From positions 62,001 through 126,000 of the forward strand of contig CAVQYZ010000001.1 in NCBI GenBank assembly GCA_963718405.1: DNA of 64,000 nt, given 5' to 3'. Origin of the DNA: Bog-756 sp963718405. GTDB lineage: Bacteria > Actinomycetota > Acidimicrobiia > Acidimicrobiales > RAAP-2. The translations under genes were made by a program, and so were the position numbers. A model generated the notes under the pieces. The model saw nothing but the letters and a program-made list of their open reading frames with translations. It made no database searches and was not told the origin of the DNA. Below, in pieces: positions 16,921-24,278 of this stretch. Within the stretch, counting starts at the first letter, position 1. Every line of letters begins with the position of its first letter.

Positions 16921-17435
16921 GTGGTGGTGTGCTTCGTGTGCACCGGCAACATCTGCCGATCGCCCATGGCGCCAGGTGGTGCTGGAGGAGTTGGCCCGGA
17001 ACACCTCTCTTTCCGACGGCACCGTGCTGGCCGATCATCTGGCGGTCTCGAGCGCCGGCACCAGCCGGGTGGCACGCCGGCGACCCCATGGACCCCCGGG
17101 CCCGGCGGGCTCTCGAACAGCGGGGCTACCTCGACCACGGCCACCGGGCCCAGTCCTTCGCTCCGGCGTGGTTCGGGGCCATCGATCTGGTGGTGTGCAT
17201 GGACCGCGGCCACCAGCAGACCCTGTTGGGCCTGGCCCGTTCCAACGCCGGGGACGACCGCTACGAGGAGCGACTGGTCATGCTGCGCCGGTACGACCCC
17301 CGGGCCGGGGGAGCGGTCGACGTGCCCGATCCCTACTACGGCGACGACGCCGACTTCGAGGCCTGCCTGACCATGGTGGAGGCGGGGTGCCGGGGGCTGG
17401 TGGAGCACCTGTCGAGCCTGGTGGATCCTGGTTGA
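16921..17435 (+). CDS. low-molecular-weight protein tyrosine phosphatase, two frameshifts
   Basis: CFVCTGNICRSPMA is the C-x5-R(S) phosphate loop of low-MW PTPs at the extreme N-terminus, and DVPDPYYGDD carries the general-acid Asp of the DPYY loop. The three parts are in three frames. Removing one C near 16972 (giving SPMAQVVLEELA) and one C near 17065 (giving AGTSGWHAGDPMDP) restores a normal protein of about 170 residues. In actinobacteria such enzymes dephosphorylate protein tyrosines and affect polysaccharide export. The start may instead be ATG 16892 if a third base is wrong. Confidence 0.78.
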
Positions 17436-17470
17436 GCGGAGCTCGGGCCCGGTCGGTGCCGGCCCGGGTC

Positions 17471-17524
17471 AAAAAGGGCCAGGCCGGGAGCAAGGTGGCG
17501 GAACCCCGCTCGACCGGCCTGGCC
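17471..17524 (-). terminator. intrinsic terminator downstream of the sulfatase
   Basis: On the minus strand GGCCAGGCCGG (17524-17514) pairs perfectly with CCGGCCTGGCC (17487-17477), 11 base pairs with a 26-base loop, followed by C and TTTTT. It lies about 60 bases after the sulfatase stop at 17583. Confidence 0.7.
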
Positions 17525-17582
17525 GGCGCAGGTTACCGAATTGTGAACTGGGGGACAACACCCTGTTCAGAGGGGGTATAGC

Positions 17583-19130
17583 TCAAGAAAGGGTCACGAA
17601 CGACTGGTCTTCGTACTGGCGCATCCGCTCGAAATTGTCCCGCAACTCCGAGCGGCGGGACCGGTCGTTGGCCAGGTTGACCAGCTCCTCGGGGTCGGTG
17701 TCGTGGTCGTACCACTCGTGGTCGTTGTCGTCGAAGGCGCAGTCCACGTCGAACAGCTTGTGGCCGGGGGACGCCCCCCACAGCCCGGTGGAGGGCTTGC
17801 CTCCGCCCACCCCGTAGTAGCGGGCGTACTTGGTGCGGCCGTCGTAGAAGCCGCGCAGGGCGTAGCGCACCTGGTTGAGCCGGGTGGTCTGGGCCGAGTC
17901 CTGGGCGAAGAGGATGTGGTCCCGCACCGTGACGTCGGGATCGGCCAGCACCGGGGAGAGGTCGGTGCCCTGCACCGTGGGCGCCGAGGTGGCCGGATCC
18001 ACCCCGGCCAGGGCGCAGATGGTGGCGGCCAGGTCCACGTGGCTGCCCAGCGACGAGGTGACCGAACCCGGGGTGGTCAGGCCCGGGGCCTTCACGTACA
18101 ACGGGACCCGCATGATCTCGTCGTAGACGAAGGGGCCCTTGGAGCGCAGCCCGTGGGAGCCGCACATGTCGCCGTGGTCGGAGGTGAAGATGATGATGGT
18201 GTCGTCCCAGGCCCCGGAGGCCTCCAGGGCCGAGAGCACCGTCCCCAGGTTGCGGTCGGCCAGCCGGTGGAGCTGGACGTAGTAGTCGAGGTGCCGGAGC
18301 CAGGCGACCTTGTCGGCGGGGTCGATGTACCCCCACAGGCCGTGCTGCTGGTCCCACCGCCACTGCCGGTGGGCCTCGGGCTTGGCGTGGAGGTCGTCGT
18401 CGAAGTTGGCCGGGAGCCGATCGACCACCTCGGGGTAGGAGTCCGAGTAGATGGGGAGGGGATCGTCGTCCTTCCACGCCGCCGACTCCAGGACCTGGCG
18501 GATGGAGGCCACGTCATCGGGGTGGCGCTCCCGGTAGCCGGGCTGGTCCACCGGAAACCACATCACGTCGTGGGGGTTGACCAGGGCCACGGTCAGGAAC
18601 CACGGGTCGGCGGGGGAGTCGGCCCCGGCGTCGGGGCGGGCGTTCTGCTCCAACCAGTGGGCGGCGTTGGAGGCGATGACCGGGTCGAAGTGGACGCCGG
18701 TGCCGGCCCAGCCCATGAAGTGGCGGTCGTTCCCGTCCCAGTCGGCGAAGCCGTAGGCCTCCATGTCCGGGGTGGGCGAGTGGGACAGGTGCCACTTCCC
18801 GATGTACGACGACCGGTAGCCGGCTCCGGCCACCAGCGAGCCCAGGGTGGGGGTGGAGGTGGGCAGCTCCTCGTGCTCGGGCATGATCACGTTGTCCAGC
18901 ACCCCGTGGCCCTGCAGGTAGCGGCCGGTGAACAGGCTGGCCCGACTGGGGGAGCAGGGCGACGAGTGGGTGAAGTAGTCGGTGAACTCCAGGCCCTCGG
19001 CCCGGAGCCGGTCCCGCCACGGGAGGGAGACCCCGGCCGGGAGCCAGGAGCGCTGGCGCTCCTGGTCGGAGACCACGAGCAGGATGTTGGGGCGTCGGGC
19101 GGCGGGGCCGCCGGTGGTGGTGTCGACCAT
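17583..19130 (-). CDS. sulfatase (formylglycine-type, alkaline phosphatase superfamily)
   Basis: 515 residues from ATG 19130. The formylglycine signature CSPSRASLFTGRY begins at Cys59, the residue to be oxidised by a formylglycine-generating enzyme. PNILLVVSDQ supplies the first metal aspartate (usually DD; here SDQ), GKWHLS the Lys/His pair, and FTSDHGDMCG the second metal site. Predicted to hydrolyse a sulfate or related ester with a Ca2+-dependent site. No signal peptide is visible. It is divergent from the DUF35/thiolase operon and shares its 130-base upstream region. Confidence 0.85.
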   Translation of the reverse strand: MVDTTTGGPAARRPNILLVVSDQERQRSWLPAGVSLPWRDRLRAEGLEFTDYFTHSSPCSPSRASLFTGRYLQGHGVLDNVIMPEHEELPTSTPTLGSLVAGAGYRSSYIGKWHLSHSPTPDMEAYGFADWDGNDRHFMGWAGTGVHFDPVIASNAAHWLEQNARPDAGADSPADPWFLTVALVNPHDVMWFPVDQPGYRERHPDDVASIRQVLESAAWKDDDPLPIYSDSYPEVVDRLPANFDDDLHAKPEAHRQWRWDQQHGLWGYIDPADKVAWLRHLDYYVQLHRLADRNLGTVLSALEASGAWDDTIIIFTSDHGDMCGSHGLRSKGPFVYDEIMRVPLYVKAPGLTTPGSVTSSLGSHVDLAATICALAGVDPATSAPTVQGTDLSPVLADPDVTVRDHILFAQDSAQTTRLNQVRYALRGFYDGRTKYARYYGVGGGKPSTGLWGASPGHKLFDVDCAFDDNDHEWYDHDTDPEELVNLANDRSRRSELRDNFERMRQYEDQSFVTLS

Positions 19131-19194
19131 GGAGGGCCACGGTAGTGCCGCCGCAGTGGCGCGGTGCCTAGCCCTGGCCACGGTTGTTGGCGGA

Positions 19195-19220
19195 CAAAAG
19201 TGAAATGTGTTCTACTTTTG
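19195..19220. promoter_or_regulatory. KstR-like palindromic operator between sulfatase and thiolase operon
   Basis: A 26-base imperfect palindrome has seven-base arms CAAAAGT (19195-19201) and ACTTTTG (19214-19220). Its core TGAAATGTGTTCTA (19201-19214) matches the mycobacterial KstR consensus TnnAACnnGTTnnA at seven of eight fixed positions (T for C at position 6). KstR is the TetR-family repressor of cholesterol catabolism. The site is 40 bases before the DUF35 start, and the downstream genes resemble steroid side-chain enzymes. Binding is an inference. Confidence 0.5.
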
Positions 19221-19260
19221 AAAATTCACCGTCCGGAGAGTTGTCAGGGGGAGGTCTGGG

Positions 19261-19725
19261 ATGCCCGAGAGCGAAGCGCTGCACGCCAGTCACCGCCTCG
19301 AATACCCGTACTCACGATCGGTGGGACCGGTCATCGGGGCCTTTTTGACCGGGCTCCGCGAGGGACGGCTGCTCGGGGTGCAGGGATCGGGGGGGTCGGT
19401 CATCGTCCCGCCCACCGAGTACGACCCCACCACCGGGGAGGACACCGGGGAGCTGGTGGAGGTGGGTCCGGGCGGCGCCGTCGAGTCGTGGGCCTGGGTG
19501 GCCGAGCCCCGGCCCAAGCACCCGCTGTCGCGACCGTTCGCCTGGGCCCTCATCCGCCTGGACGGGGCCGACACCGCCCTGCTCCACGTGGTCGACTCCG
19601 GCGGCCCCGACAACCTGGCCAGCGGGGACCGGGTCACGGTGCGCTTCCGGCCGGCCGCCGAGCGCATCGGAGCCATGGCCGACATCGAGGCCTTCGTGCC
19701 CGAGGCCCAAGGAGGGGTCGGCTGA
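19261..19725 (+). CDS. DUF35-like OB-fold acyl-CoA-associated protein (zinc ribbon absent)
   Basis: 154 residues. YSRSVGPVIGAFLTGLREGR is the N-terminal helix of DUF35 proteins, and WALIRLDGADTALLHVVDSG with GDRVTVRFRPA is the OB-fold core. The usual four-cysteine zinc ribbon between them is missing. In steroid catabolism DUF35 modules (ChsH2-like) serve as partners for hydratases and Ltp2-type aldolases. ATG has GGGGGAGG upstream. TGA/ATG overlap with the next DUF35 gene, so the two probably form one complex (inference). Confidence 0.72.
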   Translation: MPESEALHASHRLEYPYSRSVGPVIGAFLTGLREGRLLGVQGSGGSVIVPPTEYDPTTGEDTGELVEVGPGGAVESWAWVAEPRPKHPLSRPFAWALIRLDGADTALLHVVDSGGPDNLASGDRVTVRFRPAAERIGAMADIEAFVPEAQGGVG

Positions 19726-20237
19726 TGCCCGACGACACCAACGCCGAACCGCTGGGACCGGTGACCACGTTGGCCACCCCGATCCGCCTGGACTTCGACT
19801 TCACCCCGGGGGTGGCCCAGTCCCGCTTCCTGCGTGGTCTGGAACGCGGCGTGTTCATGGGCCAGCGCTGCGCGGTGTGCGGCAAGGTCTACGTGCCGTC
19901 CCGGGGGTCCTGCCCGACCGACGGGGTCCCCACCACCGAGGATGTGGAGCTGGCCAACGTGGGCACCATCACCACCTACTGCGTGGTCAACGTGCCCTTC
20001 GCCGGACAGTCCATCGAGATCCCCTACATCTGCGCCCAGGTGCTGCTGGACGGGGCCAACCTCTCGTTCATGGGCCTCATTCAGGAGATCCCCACCGACC
20101 AGATCCGCATGGGGATGCGGGTCGAGGCGGTGTGGGTCGACCCCGACGAACTGACCCCGTCCCTGGCCTCGGTCAAGTACTTCCGGCCCATCGACGAGCC
20201 CGACGCCGACTACGAGACGTACAAGGAGTACCTGTGA
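19725..20237 (+). CDS. DUF35 OB-fold protein with degenerate zinc ribbon
   Basis: 170 residues. The rubredoxin-like zinc ribbon reads CAVCGKVYVPSRGSCPTDG: three of four expected Cys are present and the fourth is Asp (CPTD for CPxC). The OB-fold (NVGTITTYCVVNVPFAGQSI...IPYICAQVLLDG) follows. Proteins of this type bind the acyl-CoA partner of Ltp thiolase-like aldolases. GTGA overlap with the next gene indicates translational coupling. Asp may still act as a zinc ligand, or zinc may be lost. Confidence 0.82.
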   Translation: MPDDTNAEPLGPVTTLATPIRLDFDFTPGVAQSRFLRGLERGVFMGQRCAVCGKVYVPSRGSCPTDGVPTTEDVELANVGTITTYCVVNVPFAGQSIEIPYICAQVLLDGANLSFMGLIQEIPTDQIRMGMRVEAVWVDPDELTPSLASVKYFRPIDEPDADYETYKEYL

Positions 20238-21310
20238 GCGCCGCGGCCCGCACCGTCCGTCCGGTCTCGGTGGCCTCGTTCGCCCAGATGGCCAACGTGC
20301 GCCGGGACGAGGAGCACAACGAGGTCGAGATGCTCATGCCGGTGATTGCCGAGGTGTTCGGCAACATCGGGATCACCAAGGATGACGTCGACTTCATCTG
20401 CTCAGGCTCGACCGACTACCTCATCGGTGGACCGTTCAGCTTCGTGACCGCCCTCGACGCCGTAGGGGTGTGGCCGCCCCGCTCCGAGAGCCACGTGGAG
20501 ATGGACGGGGCCTGGGCCCTGTACGAGGCCTGGGTGCTGCTGCAGGAGGGGGCGATCGACGCCGCCCTGGTCTACAGCTTCGGGCGCTCGTCGCTGGGCG
20601 ACCTCAACGAGATTCTGGCCCTGCAGCTCGACCCGTACTACCTGGCCCCCCTGTGGCCCGACGCCATCAGCCTGGCCGCTCTGCAGGCCCGGGCCCTCAT
20701 CGACGCCGGCCGGGGCTCCGAGGAGGAGTTCGCCGCCATCGCCGCCCGCAGCCGCAAGGACGCCCTGGCCAACCCCAACGCCCAGGTGGCGGTGGACCTG
20801 CCGGTGGCCACCCTGCTCGAGGACCCCTACGTGGTGTCGCCGCTGCGGCGCCACGCCCTGCCGCCGATCACCGACGGGGCGGCGGCCATCGTGCTGGCCG
20901 CCGGGGACAAGGCCCAACGCTGGTCGAAGAGCCCGGTGTGGATCACCGGCTTCGACCACCGGATGGAGACCCACTCGTTGGGCGCCCGCGACCTCACCAC
21001 CTCACCCTCGACCACCAAGGCCGCCCAGATGGCCGGGGTGGCCGACGGAACAGTGGACGTGGCCGAGATCCACGCCCCCTACGCCTCTCAGGAGATCATC
21101 GTGCGCCAGGCCCTGGGCCTCGACGACGCCGTGGTCATCAACCCGTCGGGCGGGCCGCTGGCCGCCAACCCGGTGATGTCGGCCGGCCTCATCCGCATCG
21201 GTGAGGCGGCCAACCGGATCGCCTCGGGCCAGGCGCACCGCGCCGTGGCCCACGCCACCTCGGGGCCGTGTCTGCAACAGAATCTCGTCTGCGTTCTGGA
21301 GGGTGCGTGA
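20234..21310 (+). CDS. thiolase-like lipid-transfer protein (Ltp-type aldolase subunit)
   Basis: 358 residues, GTG start inside the previous stop. The fold follows thiolase superfamily landmarks, but the nucleophilic Cys region (CxGxG) is replaced by VEMDGAWAL and the GHP catalytic motif by NPSGGPLAANPVMSAG, with Asn for His. Loss of both residues is seen in Ltp2-like retro-aldolases that cleave beta-hydroxyacyl-CoA side chains with a DUF35 partner. The neighbouring DUF35 genes support this. It probably acts with the next gene's product. Confidence 0.78.
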   Translation: MSAAARTVRPVSVASFAQMANVRRDEEHNEVEMLMPVIAEVFGNIGITKDDVDFICSGSTDYLIGGPFSFVTALDAVGVWPPRSESHVEMDGAWALYEAWVLLQEGAIDAALVYSFGRSSLGDLNEILALQLDPYYLAPLWPDAISLAALQARALIDAGRGSEEEFAAIAARSRKDALANPNAQVAVDLPVATLLEDPYVVSPLRRHALPPITDGAAAIVLAAGDKAQRWSKSPVWITGFDHRMETHSLGARDLTTSPSTTKAAQMAGVADGTVDVAEIHAPYASQEIIVRQALGLDDAVVINPSGGPLAANPVMSAGLIRIGEAANRIASGQAHRAVAHATSGPCLQQNLVCVLEGA

Positions 21311-22464
21311 TGGCAGAGCGGTGCGCAGTCATCGGAGTGGGCCAGACCCACCACAAGGCCAAGCGGGATGACGTCTCCATCGCCGGTCTGGTGCGGGAGG
21401 CGGCCAAGATGGCGCTGGCCGACGCCGACCTCACCTGGTCCGACATCGACGCCGTGGTCATCGGCAAGGCCCCTGACATGTTCGAGGGCAACATGATGCC
21501 CGAGATCTACCTGGCCCCGGCCCTCGGGGCGGTGGGCAAGCCCATGTTCCGGGTCCACACCGCCGGCTCGGTGGGAGGATCGACGGCCCTGGTGGCGTCC
21601 CACCTCGTCTCGTCGGGGATCCACAAGCGGGTCCTGACCGTGGCCTACGAGAAGCAGTCAGACTCCGATGCCATGTGGGCCCTGTCGGTGCCCCAGCCCT
21701 TCGCCGCCCCTCTGCTGGCCGGGGCCGGAGGTTACTTCGCCCCGCACATCCGGGCCTACATGCGGCGCTCGGGCGCCCCCGAGCACATCGGGCGGATGGT
21801 GGCGGTCAAGGACCGGCTCAACGCCATGCGCAACCCCTACGCCCATCTCCACCTGGCCGACATCGACATGAAGATGGTCGAGGAGTCCATGATGCTGTGG
21901 GACCCGCTCCGCTATCTGGAGGCCTGCCCGTCGTCCGACGGCGCCGCGGCCATGGTGCTGGCGGCGGAGGACTCGATCAGCGGGAGCTTCCCCCCGGCAT
22001 GGATCCACGGCTCGGCCATGCGCTCCGAGCCCACCATGTTCGCCGGTCGGGACCAGGTCAACCCCCAGGCCGGGAGGGACTGCTCGGCCGACGTCTACGC
22101 CCAGGCCGGGATCACCAACCCGCGGGAGCAGCTCGACGTGGCCGAGATATACGTGCCCTTCAGCTGGTACGAGCCCATGTGGCTGGAGAACCTGGGCTTC
22201 TGCGATCTGGGTGACGGCTGGAAGCTGACCGAGTCGGGGGCCACGGCCTTCGACGGTGACATCCCGTGGAACACCTCGGGTGGCGTGCTGTCGTCCAACC
22301 CCATCGGGGCGTCGGGGATGCTGCGCTTCCTCGAGGTGGCCATGCAGGTGCGGGGCCAGGCCGGCGAGCACCAGATCGACGGGGCCAAGCTGGCCCTGGG
22401 GCAGGCCTACGGCGGCGGCTCCCAGTTCTTCGCCATGTGGGTGGTGGGCTCCGACAAGCCCTGA
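21310..22464 (+). CDS. thiolase-like lipid-transfer protein, second paralogue
   Basis: 384 residues from ATG 21310, overlapping the stop before. The N-terminus CAVIGVGQTHHKAKRDDVSI is typical of SCP2/thiolase-like proteins. VHTAGSVGGSTALV sits where the active Cys should be (Cys absent), and NTSGGVLSSNPIGASG has Asn for the GHP histidine. VAEIYVPFSWYEP offers tyrosines near the position that supplies catalytic Tyr in Ltp2 (family knowledge, position not verified). It should pair with the upstream paralogue and DUF35 proteins as an aldolase-type complex on acyl-CoA. Confidence 0.8.
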   Translation: MAERCAVIGVGQTHHKAKRDDVSIAGLVREAAKMALADADLTWSDIDAVVIGKAPDMFEGNMMPEIYLAPALGAVGKPMFRVHTAGSVGGSTALVASHLVSSGIHKRVLTVAYEKQSDSDAMWALSVPQPFAAPLLAGAGGYFAPHIRAYMRRSGAPEHIGRMVAVKDRLNAMRNPYAHLHLADIDMKMVEESMMLWDPLRYLEACPSSDGAAAMVLAAEDSISGSFPPAWIHGSAMRSEPTMFAGRDQVNPQAGRDCSADVYAQAGITNPREQLDVAEIYVPFSWYEPMWLENLGFCDLGDGWKLTESGATAFDGDIPWNTSGGVLSSNPIGASGMLRFLEVAMQVRGQAGEHQIDGAKLALGQAYGGGSQFFAMWVVGSDKP

Positions 22465-22553
22465 GGGGCTCGGGCGACGATAACCTGGGCGGGTGCGCTG
22501 AGTAACCGGTTGCCCCGTGTTCGACCCCAGTCCCCTGGTCCCGGAGGTTCCCG

Positions 22554-24230
22554 TTGCCGACGCCCCGCGTCCCGCCCTCACCCCCACCCCGCCCGTCACC
22601 GTCCGGTCCGTCCACCGCGGCCACGCTGGTGGCCCGTCACCTGACCCATGACCGGGGTGGGCGCACCGTCCTCGACGACGTCTCCCTGACCGTCGGGCCG
22701 GAGAGCTGCATCGGTGTGGTGGGGCCCAACGGGGTGGGCAAGTCGACCCTGCTGCAGCTGCTGGCCGGGGTCATCGAGCCCGACGGGGGCCGGGTCACCG
22801 TGGATCCACCCACGGCCACCCGGGGCTACCTGGCCCAGGAGCACGAGGTGGTGGCGGGCGAGACGGTCCGGTCCTCCCTGGTGCGACGGACCGGCGGGCA
22901 GGCCGCCGAGGACGAGCTGACCGCGGCGGCGGCCGGCCTGGTGGAAGGGACCCGGGCCGCCGACCGCCGGTACGAGGAGGCCCTGGAGCGGTTCAACTCC
23001 CTGGGGGCGGCCGACCTCGACGCCCGCATCGACGAGGTCCTCGACAGCCTGGGGGTCGGTGCCGGGCTGGCCGAGCTCGAAGTGTCGGCCCTGTCCGGGG
23101 GCCAGGAGGCCAAGGTGGCCCTGGCGGTGATCGAGCTCTCCCGCTTCGACATCACCCTGCTCGACGAGCCCACCAACGACCTCGACTTCGAGGGCCTCAC
23201 CCGACTGGAGGGCCGGGTCAGGGTGCGCCGGGGCGGGATGGTCATCGTCTCCCACGACCGGGACTTCCTCGAGCGCACGGTGTCAACGGTGTTGGAGCTG
23301 GACCCCCACACCCGGACCGGACGGGAGTACGGGGGTGGGTGGAGCGGCTACCAGGCGGAGCGGGCCAACACCCGCCGCCACGCCGCCGAGGACTTCGCGG
23401 TCTACGAACAGCAACGGAAGCGGTTGGAGGACCGGGCCGAGCGGCAGCGGCAGTGGGCCACCTCGGGGGTCAAGCGCGAGAGCCGGAACCGGCGCGACAA
23501 CGACAAGGCCCAGCGCGACTTCCGCATCAACCGAACCGAGAAGCTGGCCTCCAAGGCCCGCCAGACCGATCGGGCCCTGGACAGTCTGGAGGTGGTGGCC
23601 AAGCCCTTCGAGGGCTGGGACCTCCGGTTCACCATCGAGGAGGCGGCCCGGGCCGGCACGGTGGTGGTCCGCCTCACCGGGGCGGTCATCCAGAGGGGAA
23701 CGTTCGAGCTCGGACCACTGGACCTCGAGATCGACTGGGGTGAGCGGGTGGCGCTGACCGGGGCCAACGGCACCGGTAAGTCGACCCTGGTGTCCGCCAT
23801 CCTCGGCACGGTGCCCCTGGCGTCGGGGGAGCGGTGGATGGGGCCCGGGGTGGTGGTGGGGGAGTTGGGCCAGGACCGCCGGAGCTTCGGGGTCCACACC
23901 GATCTGGTGCGGTCGGTGATGGAGCGGTGCGCTCTGGTCGAGTCCGAGGCCCGGTCGCTGCTGGCCAAGTTCGGCCTGGACGCCGAGCACGTGACCCGGC
24001 CCACCGGTTCGCTGTCGCCGGGGGAGCGGACCCGGGCCGAGCTGGCCACCTTCCAGGGGTGCGGGGTGAACGTTCTGGTGCTGGACGAGCCCACCAACCA
24101 TCTCGACCTGGCGGCCATCGAGCAGCTCGAATCGGCCCTGGCCGGATTCGAGGGCACCTTGTTATTGGTCTCCCACGACCGGCGGCTGCTCGAGTCGGTC
24201 GACCTCACCCGGTCTATCGAGTTGGCGTGA
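22554..24230 (+). CDS. ABC-F family ATPase (ribosome-associated type)
   Basis: 558 residues with two ATPase domains and no membrane segment. Domain 1: GPNGVGKST, SALSGGQEAKVALA, LLDEPTNDLD. Domain 2: GANGTGKST, GSLSPGERTRAELA, VLDEPTNHLD. The charged linker (about 265-345, RQWATSGVKRESRNRRDNDK) matches ABC-F interdomain linkers that reach toward the ribosomal P-site. ABC-F proteins rescue stalled ribosomes or protect from antibiotics. The start is uncertain: TTG 22554 gives a Pro/Ser-rich leader, and a GTG at 22629 would begin VARHLTHDR. Confidence 0.87.
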   Translation: MPTPRVPPSPPPRPSPSGPSTAATLVARHLTHDRGGRTVLDDVSLTVGPESCIGVVGPNGVGKSTLLQLLAGVIEPDGGRVTVDPPTATRGYLAQEHEVVAGETVRSSLVRRTGGQAAEDELTAAAAGLVEGTRAADRRYEEALERFNSLGAADLDARIDEVLDSLGVGAGLAELEVSALSGGQEAKVALAVIELSRFDITLLDEPTNDLDFEGLTRLEGRVRVRRGGMVIVSHDRDFLERTVSTVLELDPHTRTGREYGGGWSGYQAERANTRRHAAEDFAVYEQQRKRLEDRAERQRQWATSGVKRESRNRRDNDKAQRDFRINRTEKLASKARQTDRALDSLEVVAKPFEGWDLRFTIEEAARAGTVVVRLTGAVIQRGTFELGPLDLEIDWGERVALTGANGTGKSTLVSAILGTVPLASGERWMGPGVVVGELGQDRRSFGVHTDLVRSVMERCALVESEARSLLAKFGLDAEHVTRPTGSLSPGERTRAELATFQGCGVNVLVLDEPTNHLDLAAIEQLESALAGFEGTLLLVSHDRRLLESVDLTRSIELA

Positions 24231-24278
24231 TCGGGCCCACCGGCCGGCCCGGATCGGTGGGCTGGGGCGAGGCGCACC

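Noticed and set aside
17440..17470. GC hairpin after the phosphatase as a plus-strand terminator
   Set aside because: Followed by A rather than T on the plus strand; the minus-strand terminator next to it explains the symmetry better.
22596..23255. minus-strand ORFs across the ABC-F gene
   Set aside because: Shadows of a gene with complete Walker and signature motifs.
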